DNA of 64,000 nt from positions 3,162,001 through 3,226,000 of the forward strand of contig NZ_CP028035.1 of NCBI RefSeq assembly GCF_005491205.1, written 5' to 3'. Position numbers and translations under genes: made by a program. Every line of letters starts with the position of its first letter. Position 1 is the first letter of the stretch. Under the pieces are notes generated by a model. It saw nothing but the letters and a program-made list of their open reading frames with translations, was not told where the DNA came from and ran no database searches. Of this stretch, positions 44,116-58,033 are shown piece after piece. This stretch comes from Nissabacter sp. SGAir0207 (lineage in GTDB: Bacteria; Pseudomonadota; Gammaproteobacteria; Enterobacterales; Enterobacteriaceae).

Positions 44116-45053
44116 CCGCCCGTCCTCTCAGCGAAGCGCAACACGGAACTGCGCGCGCGCGGGTTCTCGGCCACTTCTGGCTCCGAAGGCATCATCTTGC
44201 CAATCACTTTCAGCGAGCGGCCGCCCAGTTCGCGCAGCTGCGCTTCGGTCATCGGCAGGCCGGCTGGCACCTGAGGGCCACGGCTGTGCTGGCGCATGAA
44301 GCGCTTGACGATGCGGTCTTCCAGCGAGTGGAAGCTGATGATGGAGAGACGGCCGCCCGGTGCCAGCACCTCCAGCGCCCCTTCCAAGGCACGCTCAATC
44401 TCCTCCAACTCGCTGTTGATGTAGATGCGGATGGCCTGGAAACTGCGGGTGGCGGGGTGTTTGTGCTTGTCACGGATCGGCGTGGCCGCGGCAATCAGCT
44501 CCGCCAGCTCTTTGGTGCGTGTCATCGGAAGTTCACGATTGCGTTCGACAATGGCCCGCGCGATGCGCTTGGCAAAACGCTCTTCGCCGAAGGTTTTCAG
44601 CACCCAAGCGATGTCGTCAGCCTCGGCCTTTTGCAGCCACTCCGCCGCGGAGAGGCCGCGGGTCGGATCCATGCGCATGTCCAGCGGCCCGTCACGCATA
44701 AAGGAGAAACCGCGCTCCGGGTCATCCAGTTGCGGGGAGGAGACGCCCAGATCCAGCAGGATGCCGTCAATCTTCCCCTCCAGCCCACGCTCGCGCACGT
44801 AGTGCGCCAAGTCAGAGAACGGGCCGTGTATGATGGTAAAACGGGGGTCGGCAATGGATTCAGCGGCCTGAATGGCCTGAGGATCACGATCGATTGCCAG
44901 CAGTTGCCCATCCGGCCCAAGTTGGGACAGAATCAGGCGAGAGTGACCGCCGCGACCGAACGTACCGTCGATGTAGATGCCACTGCTGCGAATGTTCAGG
45001 CCGTTGACGGCCTCATCAAGCAGCACGGTTTTATGCTTGTAATTTTCCAACAT
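44112..45053 (-). CDS. rsmH: 16S rRNA C1402 N4-methyltransferase RsmH
   Basis: SAM-dependent methyltransferase (formerly MraW) that modifies C1402 in the ribosomal P site. The 313 residues equal E. coli RsmH. The SAM motif [14 protein letters not shown], the [20 protein letters not shown] segment, [15 protein letters not shown] and [17 protein letters not shown] are diagnostic. It starts 2 bp downstream of mraZ, so the two share a transcript. Confidence 0.97.
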   Translation of the reverse strand: MLENYKHKTVLLDEAVNGLNIRSSGIYIDGTFGRGGHSRLILSQLGPDGQLLAIDRDPQAIQAAESIADPRFTIIHGPFSDLAHYVRERGLEGKIDGILLDLGVSSPQLDDPERGFSFMRDGPLDMRMDPTRGLSAAEWLQKAEADDIAWVLKTFGEERFAKRIARAIVERNRELPMTRTKELAELIAAATPIRDKHKHPATRSFQAIRIYINSELEEIERALEGALEVLAPGGRLSIISFHSLEDRIVKRFMRQHSRGPQVPAGLPMTEAQLRELGGRSLKVIGKMMPSEPEVAENPRARSSVLRFAERTGG

Positions 45054-45055
45054 GC

Positions 45056-45514
45056 TTATAATGACAAATCCTGTAATCGGTCGGATAACGGCTCCTGACC
45101 CGATTGCTCAGCGTCAATATCTTCCTTAACTTGTTGATACCAGGTCTGTTCATCCCACAGTTCAAACTTATTGAACTGCCCGACCAGCATCACTTCTTTG
45201 GTGAGCCTGGCGTGCTGGCGCAATGTGCCGGCAATCAGCAAGCGCCCGGCGTTATCCATCTGACACTCACTGGCATGTCCTAAAAGAAGACGCTGCACGC
45301 GACGTTCGGTCGGATTCATGCTCGACAGACGGGACAATTTTCTTTCTATGACTTCCCATTCAGGCAGGGGGTAAAGCAGCAAGCAGGGCTGGTGAAGGTC
45401 AATGGTACATACCATCTGGCCTTGGGAACTCTCGTTCAGCATCTCCCGGTAACGGGTGGGTACGGCGAGCCGTCCTTTACTGTCGAGGTTAACAAGCGTT
45501 GCCCCACGGAACAT
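45056..45514 (-). CDS. mraZ: MraZ, AbrB-like regulator of the dcw cluster
   Basis: Transcription factor of 152 residues, the E. coli length, built of two SpoVT/AbrB-like MraZ domains: [23 protein letters not shown] at the N-terminus and [21 protein letters not shown] in the second half, each with the DxxGR-type turn. In E. coli it forms a ring and represses its own promoter by binding GTGGG repeats, which are also present here just upstream. First gene of the dcw cluster. Confidence 0.96.
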   Translation of the reverse strand: MFRGATLVNLDSKGRLAVPTRYREMLNESSQGQMVCTIDLHQPCLLLYPLPEWEVIERKLSRLSSMNPTERRVQRLLLGHASECQMDNAGRLLIAGTLRQHARLTKEVMLVGQFNKFELWDEQTWYQQVKEDIDAEQSGQEPLSDRLQDLSL

Positions 45515-45541
45515 GGTTCGCTACCCCTTGATGACCATTTT

Positions 45542-45568
45542 CACCACTTTCTCCCACAAATTCCCACC
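45542..45568 (-). promoter_or_regulatory. MraZ box (three direct repeats)
   Basis: On the minus strand TGGGA, 5 bp, TGGGA, 5 bp, TGGTG: three spaced direct repeats 28-54 bp before the mraZ start. This is the known MraZ operator layout; the third repeat is degenerate (TGGTG for TGGGA). Confidence 0.85.
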
Positions 45569-45574
45569 TAAAGG

Positions 45575-45604
45575 AGTTTACGGAGGGTATGAAAACCTTG
45601 TCAA
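45575..45604 (-). promoter_or_regulatory. Pmra promoter of the dcw cluster
   Basis: On the minus strand a consensus -35 TTGACA (45604-45599), an 18-bp spacer and TAAACT (45580-45575). The MraZ box follows immediately, so bound MraZ would block transcription initiation or escape. Confidence 0.82.
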
Positions 45605-45790
45605 GCCAGCGCGGAGGCGGTTTCGCAATATTTCTCGGGGGTTAGCAGAGCGGAATTCACTGCCCATGAAGGGTGCGGCATGGCAATAAATATTAAAGCC
45701 ATGATTAGCTAAGGAAATTTTTGCCATCACTTAATAACAGATTAAAAAAAAGGCAAATTGAGCAATAAATAACTGCTTATATTCTTCTGC

Positions 45791-45951
45791 TATCAATCTC
45801 TCACTTTTGACTACGTCTCGCCAGACGTCTGGTGCCAGTTTTTCCGCCCAACCGCGGCCAGCCTTGGGGGCACGCTGGCTGCCCTCATAGGCTTAGGGGG
45901 CCAATAATAGGTTGATTTCTTTGCCCATAACCACAATGGCCCCGTTTTTTT
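45791..45951 (+). ncRNA. possible unannotated small RNA in the cra-mraZ gap
   Basis: The 621-bp stretch 45605-46225 has no coding sequence. On its plus strand a promoter-like pair (TTGAGC at 45758-45763, 16 bp, TATTCT at 45780-45785) is followed by a stem GCCAGC/GCTGGC near 45858-45880 and then an intrinsic-terminator-like structure: GGGGCCA (45897-45903) pairs with TGGCCCC (45937-45943), an inner GGTT/AACC helix stabilises it, and a run of seven T residues follows. No gene points toward this terminator, so it would end an RNA of about 160 nt antisense to any cra-to-mraZ readthrough. Purely predictive; chance occurrence is possible. Confidence 0.3.
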
Positions 45952-46201
45952 CGCTTTTATTAACCTATTGCCGCGTTATACCGCTTTACCAGGTGGCAAA
46001 TAATATCGATGGCTATATTTTTCCGGCCACATGGCATTTATTAACATTCCCTTCGGATTCATCTCAATTCTGCCAAATAAAGCTGAATTAATTTCTTACA
46101 TATTAAAACAGGCTTTTTTTGAACTAAATTAAACGGCCTTTTTACCAGTGCGTAAAAAAACGTAAAGGCGAAGCGGCAGATAATTAATCATGATGGTGGG
46201 T

Positions 46202-46222
46202 CAGGCGCAACAATTGCGCCTG
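46202..46222 (-). terminator. hairpin after cra stop
   Basis: CAGGCGCAA and TTGCGCCTG form a perfect 9-bp stem with a 3-nt loop, 3 bases downstream of cra. There is no T-run, so it may be a Rho-assisted end or an RNA-stabilising structure. Confidence 0.45.
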
Positions 46223-46225
46223 CAA

Positions 46226-47230
46226 TTATTTACGATTTAGCGATCCGCGCCGGTAGAGGGTACGCCGAATACGTGTCAGGCCCGTTTTCGGCTTATGCGG
46301 CTCATCCAGACTGGCGAGCACCAGCTCCAGCACCCGCTCTGCCACGTCACGGTGGCGCTGGGCCACGGCCAGCACCGGGCATTGCAGGAAATCGAGCAAC
46401 TCGTTGTCACCAAAGGTGGCGATAATCAGATCAGTCGGCAGACGACCCTGCTGCGCCAGCGCCACATCCATCACCCCTTGCAACAGCGGGAAAGAGGTGG
46501 TGAACAGCGCCTGCGGCATCTCATGCGTCTCGAGCCAGTTGCGGAACAGCTCACCGGCGGCGGCGCGCTCAAAGCTGTTGGCATAGAGATAGTCGATGCG
46601 GCGGGTATCCCCCTGCCACGCCTCACGGAAGCCCTGTTCGCGCAGGAAGCTGACCGACAGCTCTGGCAGCGCGCCGAGGTAGAGGATCGATTCAGCTGGG
46701 AAGCTGCGCAGCTCTTTCGCCAGCATCTGGGCATCCTCCTGATCCGCCCCCACCACGCTGACAAAGTGCTCGCGATCCAGCGCCCGGTCGAGGGCGATGA
46801 TCGGGAACGGGTCGTTCGCCCAGCGCTGGTAGAAGGGGTGCTCGGGCGGCAGGGCGGTAGAGACGATGATCGCGTCCACCTGGCGTTGCAGCAGGTGCTC
46901 CACACAGCGCATCTCATTGTCCGGCTGGTCTTCCGAACAGGCGATCAGCAGTTGGTAGCCGCGCTGACGCGCCTGACGCTCAAGATAATTGGCGATGCGG
47001 GTATAGCTGGTATTTTCCAGGTCAGGGATCACCAGCCCAATGGAGCGGGTACGGCCCGCCCGCAATCCGGCGGCCACCGCATTGGGGTGGTAGTTATATT
47101 GCCTGACGACGGCCATGACTTTCTCAACGGTTTTATCGCTGACCCGGTACTGTTTCGCCTTGCCGTTAATCACATAACTGGCGGTGGTACGCGAAACACC
47201 GGCTAACCGCGCGATTTCATCCAGTTTCAC
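46226..47230 (-). CDS. cra: Cra (FruR), catabolite repressor/activator
   Basis: LacI/GalR-family global regulator of carbon flow, relieved by fructose 1-phosphate. The 334 residues equal E. coli Cra. The N-terminal helix-turn-helix [34 protein letters not shown] and hinge [30 protein letters not shown] precede the periplasmic-binding-protein-like effector domain. It lies between mraZ and ilvH as in E. coli. In E. coli Cra also acts on acnB and other central-carbon genes, so it links functionally to the start of this window. Confidence 0.97.
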   Translation of the reverse strand: MKLDEIARLAGVSRTTASYVINGKAKQYRVSDKTVEKVMAVVRQYNYHPNAVAAGLRAGRTRSIGLVIPDLENTSYTRIANYLERQARQRGYQLLIACSEDQPDNEMRCVEHLLQRQVDAIIVSTALPPEHPFYQRWANDPFPIIALDRALDREHFVSVVGADQEDAQMLAKELRSFPAESILYLGALPELSVSFLREQGFREAWQGDTRRIDYLYANSFERAAAGELFRNWLETHEMPQALFTTSFPLLQGVMDVALAQQGRLPTDLIIATFGDNELLDFLQCPVLAVAQRHRDVAERVLELVLASLDEPHKPKTGLTRIRRTLYRRGSLNRK

Positions 47231-47421
47231 GACGTCCTCTCATTGCTTGAAGTAATATTCCGCCACTTCCCTGTAAGGAGGCAGGAAAGGCGCTGCGCCT
47301 TTATTTCCCAACGGGTTATCGCTCTCTGATCCAGATAACCGCGATAAATAACCTCCGGTTATCTAATCCCAATCCCTGATGGAGAGCAAGGTGTTTTGCC
47401 GAAAGGTATCAGCAAGGCCGC

Positions 47422-47456
47422 AAAAAAAAGCGGCCGGGCATCCCCTGCCCGGCCGC
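47422..47456 (-). terminator. Rho-independent terminator of ilvIH
   Basis: On the minus strand an 11-bp G+C stem (GCGGCCGGGCA with TGCCCGGCCGC, 5-nt loop) is followed by eight T residues, 28 bases past the ilvH stop. Confidence 0.93.
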
Positions 47457-47484
47457 GCTGCAATTTTGTCTGTGGTATGAAGGC

Positions 47485-47976
47485 TTAACGCATAATCTTC
47501 TCGCCGCGTGAGACGCCGACCACGCCGGAGCGCGCCACCTCGACAATCTCCGCCACCTCACGCACCGTGTTGAGGAAGGCGTCCAGCTTGTCGCTGGTGC
47601 CCGCCAGCTGAACGGTGTACAGCGTGGCGGTGACATCCACGATCTGGCCGCGGAAGATGTCGGCGCAACGTTTCACCTCCTCACGCCCGTGGCCGCTCGC
47701 CTGCACCTTCACCAGCATGATCTCGCGCTCGACGTGCGCGCCCTGTACCAGCTCGCTGACGCGCAGCACGTCCACCAGCTTATGCAGCTGCTTCTCAATC
47801 TGCTCCAGCACCTTCTCGTCGCCGACGGTCTGGATGGTCATGCGCGACAGGGTGGGATCGTCGGTCGGGGCCACCGTCAGGCTTTCGATGTTATAGCCGC
47901 GCTGGGAGAACAGCCCGACCACCCGCGAGAGCGCACCCGATTCGTTTTCCAGTAAAACCGATAATATCCGGCGCAT
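47485..47976 (-). CDS. ilvH: acetolactate synthase III regulatory subunit
   Basis: Small subunit of AHAS III that confers valine feedback inhibition and stimulates the catalytic subunit. The 163 residues equal E. coli IlvH, with an N-terminal ACT domain ([32 protein letters not shown]) and the C-terminal domain ending [17 protein letters not shown]. The start at 47976 ([12 protein letters not shown]) is 2 bases after the ilvI stop. A longer in-frame ATG at 48006 lies inside ilvI and was rejected. Confidence 0.96.
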   Translation of the reverse strand: MRRILSVLLENESGALSRVVGLFSQRGYNIESLTVAPTDDPTLSRMTIQTVGDEKVLEQIEKQLHKLVDVLRVSELVQGAHVEREIMLVKVQASGHGREEVKRCADIFRGQIVDVTATLYTVQLAGTSDKLDAFLNTVREVAEIVEVARSGVVGVSRGEKIMR

Positions 47977-47978
47977 AA

Positions 47979-49697
47979 TCAGGTTCTCTCCGTTTTGCTT
48001 AACCACATTTCATTCATCCCGCCCCCGCGGATCTGCATCGGGTAGACGTGTTCCTTCTCGTCGGTGGTGATGTCAACGAACACCAGCCGGTTCTTCTCGG
48101 CCAACGCCTCCGCCAGCTTGCTCTCCAGCTCATCCGGCGTGCGGATGGCGATGCCGACGTGGCCATAGGCTTCCGCCAGCTTCACGAAGTCCGGCAGGGA
48201 CTCCATATAGGATTGGGAGTGACGGCCAGAGTAGATCATGTCCTGCCACTGCTTCACCATGCCGAGGTAGCGGTTGTTCAGGTTGACCACCACCACCGGC
48301 AGCCCATATTGCAGCGCGGTGGAGAGCTCCTGGATATTCATCTGGATACTGCCGTCGCCGGTCACGCACACCACCGTCTCATCGGGCAGCGCCAGTTTCA
48401 CCCCCAGCGCGGCGGGCAGGCCGAAGCCCATGGTGCCCAGCCCGCCGGAGTTGATCCAGCGGCGCGGCAGGTCATATTTGTAGTAGAGCGCGGCGAACAT
48501 CTGGTGCTGGCCGACATCGGAAGTGACGTAAGCCTTGCCCTCGGTCAGCCGGTAGAGCGTCTCGATCACCGCCTGCGGCTTAATGGTGCTCCCCTCCTTC
48601 TCATAGGCGAGGCAGTGGCGCGCGCGCCACTGTTCGATCATCTGCCACCAGTCGCGCAGCGCCTCATGCTCCTGGCTGGCGTCACCCTGATCCAGCAGCT
48701 CCAGCATCTGCGTCAGCACCTGGCGGGCATCGCCGACAATCGGGATGTCGGCATTGACGGTCTTGGAGATGGAGGTCGGGTCGATGTCGATATGCAGTAC
48801 CGTGGCATCCGGGCAGTACTTCATCAGGTTATTGGTGGTGCGATCGTCAAAGCGCACGCCGACCGCAAAGATCAGGTCGGTATGGTGCATCGACATATTG
48901 GCCTCATAGGTGCCATGCATCCCGAGCATCCCCAGACTCTGGCGGTGCGAGCCGGGGAAAGCGCCCAGTCCCATCAGTGAACTGGTCACCGGCAGGTTCA
49001 GCTTCTCCGCCAGCTGGGTCAGCTCCTGATGGCAGGCGGAGTTGATCGCCCCGCCACCGACGTACATCACCGGCTTTTTCGCCGCCAGCAGGGTCGAGAG
49101 CGCCCGCTTGATCTGCCCACGGTGGCCCTGCACCGTCGGGTTATAGGAGCGCATGGTCACCTGCTCCGGGTAGGCGTAGGGCAGTTTGATCGCCGGGTTC
49201 ATCACATCTTTCGGCAGGTCGATTACCACCGGGCCGGGCCGGCCGCTGGCCGCCAGATAGAAGGCTTTCTTGAGGATGGTAGGGATATCCTCCGCGCGCT
49301 TGACCAGGAAGCTGTGCTTCACCACCGGGCGGGAGATGCCCACCATGTCGCACTCCTGGAAAGCGTCATAGCCAATCAGCGAGCTGGGCACCTGGCCGGA
49401 GAGCACCACCATGGGAATGGAGTCCATATAGGCGGTGGCAATGCCGGTGATGGCATTGGTGGCACCGGGGCCAGAGGTGACCAGCACCACGCCCACTTCG
49501 CCGGTGGCGCGGGCATAGCCGTCCGCCATATGTACCGCGCCCTGCTCATGGCGCACTAGCACGTGGTCAATGCCGCCCACCGTATGCAGGGCATCGTAGA
49601 TATCCAGCACTGCCCCGCCGGGATAACCAAACACATGCTTCACGCCCTGATCGATTAACGATCGGACAACCATCTCGGCTCCTGACAACATCTCCAT
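47979..49697 (-). CDS. ilvI: acetolactate synthase III large subunit
   Basis: ThDP-, Mg- and FAD-dependent catalytic subunit of acetohydroxyacid synthase III, first common step of valine, leucine and isoleucine synthesis. The 572 residues match E. coli IlvI (574). Motifs are [16 protein letters not shown], the ThDP glutamate in [18 protein letters not shown] (E51), and the ThDP-binding [19 protein letters not shown]. The start at 49697 ([11 protein letters not shown]) has a strong GGAGG site; the upstream ATG at 49889 would add 64 unrelated residues. Operon with ilvH. Confidence 0.96.
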   Translation of the reverse strand: MEMLSGAEMVVRSLIDQGVKHVFGYPGGAVLDIYDALHTVGGIDHVLVRHEQGAVHMADGYARATGEVGVVLVTSGPGATNAITGIATAYMDSIPMVVLSGQVPSSLIGYDAFQECDMVGISRPVVKHSFLVKRAEDIPTILKKAFYLAASGRPGPVVIDLPKDVMNPAIKLPYAYPEQVTMRSYNPTVQGHRGQIKRALSTLLAAKKPVMYVGGGAINSACHQELTQLAEKLNLPVTSSLMGLGAFPGSHRQSLGMLGMHGTYEANMSMHHTDLIFAVGVRFDDRTTNNLMKYCPDATVLHIDIDPTSISKTVNADIPIVGDARQVLTQMLELLDQGDASQEHEALRDWWQMIEQWRARHCLAYEKEGSTIKPQAVIETLYRLTEGKAYVTSDVGQHQMFAALYYKYDLPRRWINSGGLGTMGFGLPAALGVKLALPDETVVCVTGDGSIQMNIQELSTALQYGLPVVVVNLNNRYLGMVKQWQDMIYSGRHSQSYMESLPDFVKLAEAYGHVGIAIRTPDELESKLAEALAEKNRLVFVDITTDEKEHVYPMQIRGGGMNEMWLSKTERT

Positions 49698-50219
49698 GAC
49701 TTGCCTCCAGACTGCTGTTTTTATTACTGAATGGGGAGATCCCTTCTCCGCCACTCTGTGGGTAAGAGGGCATTGCCCCGATATTATTATTGTTCGGATA
49801 TAACTGATTACCTTAACGTCAGAATTTGGGGCAAGCAAACGGCAAAAATGGCAGTGCGGCGCCACTAAAATAGCGCCACGCTGTGACATGCGGGGGAAAA
49901 GAGATTATTCACTATCGAATGCGGCTTGCGCTCGGGAAATATATGGCGGGGTGAGTCAAAGGCAGAAGTAAATCATATAAAAAAATAACCTCGCGGATGC
50001 AGCCCTAAAAGGGGGCGGCGCGGGTCGCCGTAGGGCAACGGGCCGGCGTGGCCGTCTGCCCGTGGCATGTGGCCCGCCCCGTTTTGGGGAGGGTACGTGT
50101 GCATCACCACTGGCGAGGCGTCACTTTTTTGGGCCGGTTGGCGCAGGATAATCGTTTGCGCTGCCCCATCTCGCCAGTATCAATCGCTTTTTGGCTGGGA
50201 TGGGGCACGCAGGAGGGCC
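49698..50219. other. ilvI-leuO intergenic region
   Basis: A 522-bp gap with no credible gene. The part nearest ilvI (49698-49990) is A+T-rich and should hold the ilvIH promoter and leader; in E. coli this region carries several Lrp sites, but I cannot place individual sites with confidence. The part near leuO (50000-50160) is unusually G+C-rich with repeated GGGC/GCCC blocks, and no T-run terminator for leuO was found. GCCCCATC at 50162 and GATGGGGC at 50199 form a long-loop inverted repeat. Confidence 0.5.
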
Positions 50220-51155
50220 TTACAGGGAGGACTTGGATTGGTTCAACAGTGCCCGCAGCCACTGGTGCGCGCGGTCTTTGTCAGCGGACTCATGCCACGT
50301 CAGGTAGCACTTCATGCTGTTCTCCATCCAGTTGACCGGCAGCAGGGTAATATTGAGCATCTGCATATATTCCGAGGCCAGCCAGCGCGGTGCCAGGGTA
50401 ATCATCTCTGTCTGTGACACAATATTCATCGCGCTGCTCAGGTCATTGGCGCAATAGGCAATGGTGCGCCGGGCTTCTGAGCCGTTATAGAATTCCGAGC
50501 TGAATGAACCGGTCTGGGAGAAATTGACCACCGCGTGGCGTTCACTTAAAAACTGCGCGCGACTGTTCAGCGATTTAATATTGGGGTGCGTTGAGGAACA
50601 GACCAATACCACCTCATCATTGAATAATACATCGCTGCAAAACGCGTCTTTTTCAAACTTTTTATAACTGATGAAAAATTCCACGTCCTGATAACGCAAC
50701 TGGTGCTCAATGTTCTCATCAAAGCAGGAGGTAAGCCGCAATTGCACGTTGGGCGCCGCGTTGCCGATGATATTGAAGATCTTGGGCGCCAGCCGAATAT
50801 CCAGCGGGCTGCTGATGGAGAGGTTAAAGGTACGGTTGCTGCTGACCGGCTCGAAGCCAGCGCCCGGCAGCTCGTTCAGCACCAACTGCAACGCCTGGCG
50901 TACCGGGCCAAACAGCTGGCGTGCGCGCACGGTGGGCTGGATGCCGCGCCCGTAGCGCACGAACAGCTCATCATTAAACATCAGCTTCAGGCGTGCCACG
51001 GCATTGCTAACCGCCGGCTGGGACATGCCAAGGCTCTGTGCGGCGCGGGTAATATTCTGGACCTGCATGACGGCGTCAAATACCGTTAATAAATTCAGAT
51101 CGACGTTACGCAATTGAACATCATGAGTCTGTTTTTCTGAAACATAGTCAGACAT
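50220..51155 (-). CDS. leuO: LeuO, LysR-type global regulator
   Basis: LysR-family transcription factor that antagonises H-NS silencing and is linked to the ilvIH-leuO-leuABCD promoter relay in E. coli and Salmonella. The 311 residues (E. coli 314) have a winged-helix domain almost identical to the family (VDLNLLTVFDAVMQVQNITRAAQSLGMSQPAVSNAVARLKLMFNDELFVRYGRGIQP) and a more divergent effector domain. The start at 51155 (MSDYVSEKQ) has GGAG 7 nt upstream; an ATG at 51212 adds 19 residues without support. It is divergent from leuLABCD. Confidence 0.93.
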   Translation of the reverse strand: MSDYVSEKQTHDVQLRNVDLNLLTVFDAVMQVQNITRAAQSLGMSQPAVSNAVARLKLMFNDELFVRYGRGIQPTVRARQLFGPVRQALQLVLNELPGAGFEPVSSNRTFNLSISSPLDIRLAPKIFNIIGNAAPNVQLRLTSCFDENIEHQLRYQDVEFFISYKKFEKDAFCSDVLFNDEVVLVCSSTHPNIKSLNSRAQFLSERHAVVNFSQTGSFSSEFYNGSEARRTIAYCANDLSSAMNIVSQTEMITLAPRWLASEYMQMLNITLLPVNWMENSMKCYLTWHESADKDRAHQWLRALLNQSKSSL

Positions 51156-51451
51156 ATTTAACTCCAATAAGCTGGCCGCTTTAATAACCCGCCGGCCAGG
51201 GCAGGACGTCATGAACTCCCCCGTCGGCGAATAGCGGCAACCGGTTATCGCCGGGGGCGTGGAATACCAGAGAAAAGGCCGACAGCGGCGTCTCTTTTAT
51301 GTGCCCACTGATTATGACAGGGCGGAAATAGATATAAGGGAATAATAAGCAGAGACAATCAAAAACCATCATGCCCATTTATTTTTCGAGCCAATATGAC
51401 CACATCACCTTATGACATACAACATAGCCATATGAGAATAATGATTTAAGC

Positions 51452-51470
51452 TAACATTAAATTAATGTTA
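51452..51470. promoter_or_regulatory. 19-bp palindrome in the A+T-rich leuO-leu gap
   Basis: TAACATTAAATTAATGTTA is a perfect palindrome about one central A in the divergent leuO/leuL region (51156-51741, no gene). Length and A+T content suit a LysR-type operator, so LeuO binding is a reasonable guess. The surrounding 250 bp is strongly A+T-rich, as expected for an H-NS-silenced promoter. Confidence 0.45.
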
Positions 51471-51741
51471 TTCGATTGATTTATCAGAATTTTATTTTCA
51501 ATGACATAAATAGCGACTATCACAAATAATAATGAGTTTGCATAACCTTAAAAAATTGGTAGGAAATATAAATTTTAATGTAGCCATGATACGTATCAAA
51601 AAAAGCAGCCAACCAGCCACTTTTCCCGCATCTTGCCCCCTGCCCCGCTTTGCCAAAGATTCCTTTGGCCGCGCTTTTCACGGCAGTTTTTTATTCTGTT
51701 TGCCACCCCCTGCCCTGGCGTCGCTATTTTTGACCCGAGGG

Positions 51742-51770
51742 TTGACAAGGGTAACGCGATGCCGTATCAA
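51742..51770 (+). promoter_or_regulatory. leuLABCD promoter
   Basis: TTGACA (51742-51747), 17 bp and TATCAA (51765-51770): a near-consensus sigma-70 promoter about 45 bp before the leader peptide start. Confidence 0.85.
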
Positions 51771-51815
51771 ATTAGGCAACGAAATATTTACAAGTTACGA
51801 GAGAGACTGATTCCT

Positions 51816-51899
51816 ATGTTTATCGTTACCCGTCTAACCCGCCTACTACTTCTCGCATTCTCATTGCGCGGTAGGGCGGTGGACGGGATTCAACACTGA
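51816..51899 (+). CDS. leuL: leu operon leader peptide
   Basis: A 27-residue leader peptide starting MFIVTRLTR and ending GIQH, the same ending as E. coli LeuL. It contains four consecutive leucine codons (CTA CTA CTT CTC) plus a CTA and a TTG nearby. When charged tRNA-Leu is scarce, ribosomes stall here and the downstream terminator cannot form (known mechanism). It is followed 23 bp later by the attenuator hairpin and then leuA. A GAGAGA site precedes the ATG. Confidence 0.93.
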   Translation: MFIVTRLTRLLLLAFSLRGRAVDGIQH

Positions 51900-51921
51900 A
51901 TCAACTCTCCCCCAAATAAAA

Positions 51922-51950
51922 AACCCGCGCCATTGCGCGGGTTTTTTTTT
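51922..51950 (+). terminator. leu operon attenuator
   Basis: ACCCGCGC, loop CATT, GCGCGGGT followed by a long T-run, between leuL and leuA. Typical transcription attenuator. Confidence 0.93.
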
Positions 51951-51994
51951 ACTCGCTGGGCGCGAAACGAGACGACAAGACAAGGATTAACCCC

Positions 51995-56065
<4,071 letters not shown>

Positions 56066-56076
56066 GGAATAGCACC

Positions 56077-56679
56077 ATGGCGAAATTTACCCAGCACATT
56101 GGTTTGGTCGCACCGCTGGATGCGGCCAACGTCGATACCGATGCCATCATCCCGAAACAGTTCCTGCAAAAAGTGACGCGCACCGGCTTCGGCCAGCACC
56201 TGTTCCACGACTGGCGCTTCCTGGACGACGCTGGCCAGTCGCCGGATCCGACCTTTGTGTTGAACGCCCCGCGCTATCAGGGTGCCAGTGTCCTGCTGGC
56301 GCGTGAGAACTTTGGCTGCGGCTCCTCCCGTGAGCACGCGCCGTGGGCGCTGACCGACTACGGCTTCAAGGTGATCATCGCGCCAAGCTTCGCGGATATC
56401 TTCTACGGTAACTCATTCAACAACCAGTTGCTGCCGGTGACGTTGAGCGATGAGCAGGTGGATGAGCTGTTTACTCTGGTGAAAGAGCAGGAAGGGATCA
56501 CCTTCACCGTGGATCTGGAGAAGCAGGAGGTGATCGCCGGTGGGAAGCGCTACCCGTTTGAGATCGACAGCTTCCGCCGCCACTGCATGATCAATGGCCT
56601 CGACAGCATCGGCCTGACGCTGCAACACGACGCCAGCATCGCGGCCTACGAGTCGCAGCAGCCAGCGTTCATGAAATAA
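56077..56679 (+). CDS. leuD: isopropylmalate isomerase small subunit
   Basis: Swivel-domain subunit that completes isopropylmalate isomerase with LeuC. The 200 residues (E. coli 201) contain [22 protein letters not shown], the substrate loop [16 protein letters not shown] and [24 protein letters not shown] site precedes the ATG. Last gene of leuLABCD; a terminator follows within 10 bp. Confidence 0.97.
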   Translation: MAKFTQHIGLVAPLDAANVDTDAIIPKQFLQKVTRTGFGQHLFHDWRFLDDAGQSPDPTFVLNAPRYQGASVLLARENFGCGSSREHAPWALTDYGFKVIIAPSFADIFYGNSFNNQLLPVTLSDEQVDELFTLVKEQEGITFTVDLEKQEVIAGGKRYPFEIDSFRRHCMINGLDSIGLTLQHDASIAAYESQQPAFMK

Positions 56680-56688
56680 GCGCCGCCC

Positions 56689-56714
56689 AGCCCGCCGCCC
56701 GGCGGGCTTTTTTT
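56689..56714 (+). terminator. Rho-independent terminator of the leu operon
   Basis: AGCCCGCC, loop GCCC, GGCGGGCT and a T-run. Its T-tract touches the stop codon of the convergent setA gene. Confidence 0.92.
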
Positions 56715-57906
56715 AGACGTCGCGCACCCGCCAGGTGAGCGCCAGCGCCAGCACCGACAGCACGCCCGCCACGCAGTAGACCGCGTAATGGCCGAAGTGC
56801 TCCGCCACTACCCCCTGCAACACCCCCGCCACAATCACGCCCGTGGAGATGCTGTTGGTAAATAGCGTGGTGGCCGACCCCGGCCGGCCGGGCATCAGAT
56901 CCTGGAAGTAGAGCATCCCGATGCCCGCGACAATGCCAATAAAGATGGCATTGAATAGCTGGAGCACCAGCAGCATCGTCCGATCCTGGAACAGCACCAG
57001 CCCGCCGTAGAACAGCACGCCCGCCACCACCGCGCCAATCATCATCCGCCGCTTGCCGACCCGCTTCACGTAGTAGCCCGCCAGCAGCATCGCCGGGATC
57101 TCCAGCCCCGCCGCCGTGCCCATCAGCAGCCCCGCCAGCCGGTCGGGCAGCCCGAGATCATGGCTGATATAGAGTGGCATGTCGATGATGTACATGGTGT
57201 TGCAAGTCCACATCAGCAGCGAGGCGAAAAACAGCGTCCGCACGTTGATGTCTTTCCACGCCTTCGGCGACACCACCATCTGGTCTACCGGCTGCGGCTC
57301 GCGCGGCACCGAGGGCAGCACCCACCACACCACCAGCGCGCTGAGCAGGAAGATGGCGGCGGCAAAGCAGAACATCAGGGTGAAGCCGTAGTTGAGCGCC
57401 AGGGTAAAGGAGAGCGGCGGGCCAATCACCCACGCCAGCGACAGCTGCGCGCGCATCATCGAGCTGAACATCACCACCTCACGCGCCGAGGTGTCGGCAT
57501 ACTCACGCGCCAGCGCGAACAGCTGTGGCATGGCGGTGTTGGCGATCGCCGCCAGCAGCACGCCAGCGGTGATCAGCGTCAGGTAGTGGCGGTTGAAGGC
57601 GAACAGCAAACAGTTGCCGACTGCCATCAAACAGCAGACCAGAATCAGGCTGCGCCGGTCGCCGCTGTGGTCTGAGCGCTTCGCCAGCAGGAAGCTCACC
57701 ACGATCCCCGCCAGCGCGTTGATGGTGTAGAACAGCCCAACCCAGAGCGGGCTGGCCTTCACCTCGGTGGTCAGGAACAGGCTGAGGGTCGGCGCCTGCA
57801 ACGCCCCGGCGATGCCGCTGAGGAACGCCACGGCCAAAAAGGCGACAAACACGGGGTTCAGGCGACGGAACAGGGTGGAGCGCGGCGTGATTGACCGGTT
57901 GGACAT
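56713..57906 (-). CDS. setA: SetA, sugar efflux transporter
   Basis: MFS exporter of 397 residues (E. coli SetA 392) that pumps out glucose, lactose and analogues such as IPTG, and helps cells during glucose-phosphate stress. Twelve membrane segments are predicted. Family blocks are AGALQAPTLSLFLTTEV, TAMPQLFALAREYADTSAREVVMFSSMMRAQLSLAWVIGPPL and LLMGTAAGLEIPAMLLAGYYVKRVGKRRMM. It lies directly downstream of sgrS on the same strand, as in E. coli, where the two are cotranscribed. Convergent with leuD. Confidence 0.95.
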   Translation of the reverse strand: MSNRSITPRSTLFRRLNPVFVAFLAVAFLSGIAGALQAPTLSLFLTTEVKASPLWVGLFYTINALAGIVVSFLLAKRSDHSGDRRSLILVCCLMAVGNCLLFAFNRHYLTLITAGVLLAAIANTAMPQLFALAREYADTSAREVVMFSSMMRAQLSLAWVIGPPLSFTLALNYGFTLMFCFAAAIFLLSALVVWWVLPSVPREPQPVDQMVVSPKAWKDINVRTLFFASLLMWTCNTMYIIDMPLYISHDLGLPDRLAGLLMGTAAGLEIPAMLLAGYYVKRVGKRRMMIGAVVAGVLFYGGLVLFQDRTMLLVLQLFNAIFIGIVAGIGMLYFQDLMPGRPGSATTLFTNSISTGVIVAGVLQGVVAEHFGHYAVYCVAGVLSVLALALTWRVRDV

Positions 57907-58033
57907 GGTGTTATCCCTGCAAAAAATAGACGGTTTTTAACCCTAAAAGGTGGAGTGTAGACGGCTTTGCGGCAGGATACCGCAGACCACGCCAGCAATG
58001 GCGCTTTTTTCACCGCTGGCGCGCCGTCGCCCA

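Noticed and set aside
45456..45689. 77-codon plus-strand frame across the mraZ promoter
   Set aside because: It overlaps the MraZ box and Pmra and has no recognisable protein features.
51532..51810. 92-codon frame upstream of leuL
   Set aside because: It covers the leu promoter, has no good ribosome-binding site and no similarity; composition reflects A+T-rich and Pro/Ala-rich noncoding DNA.
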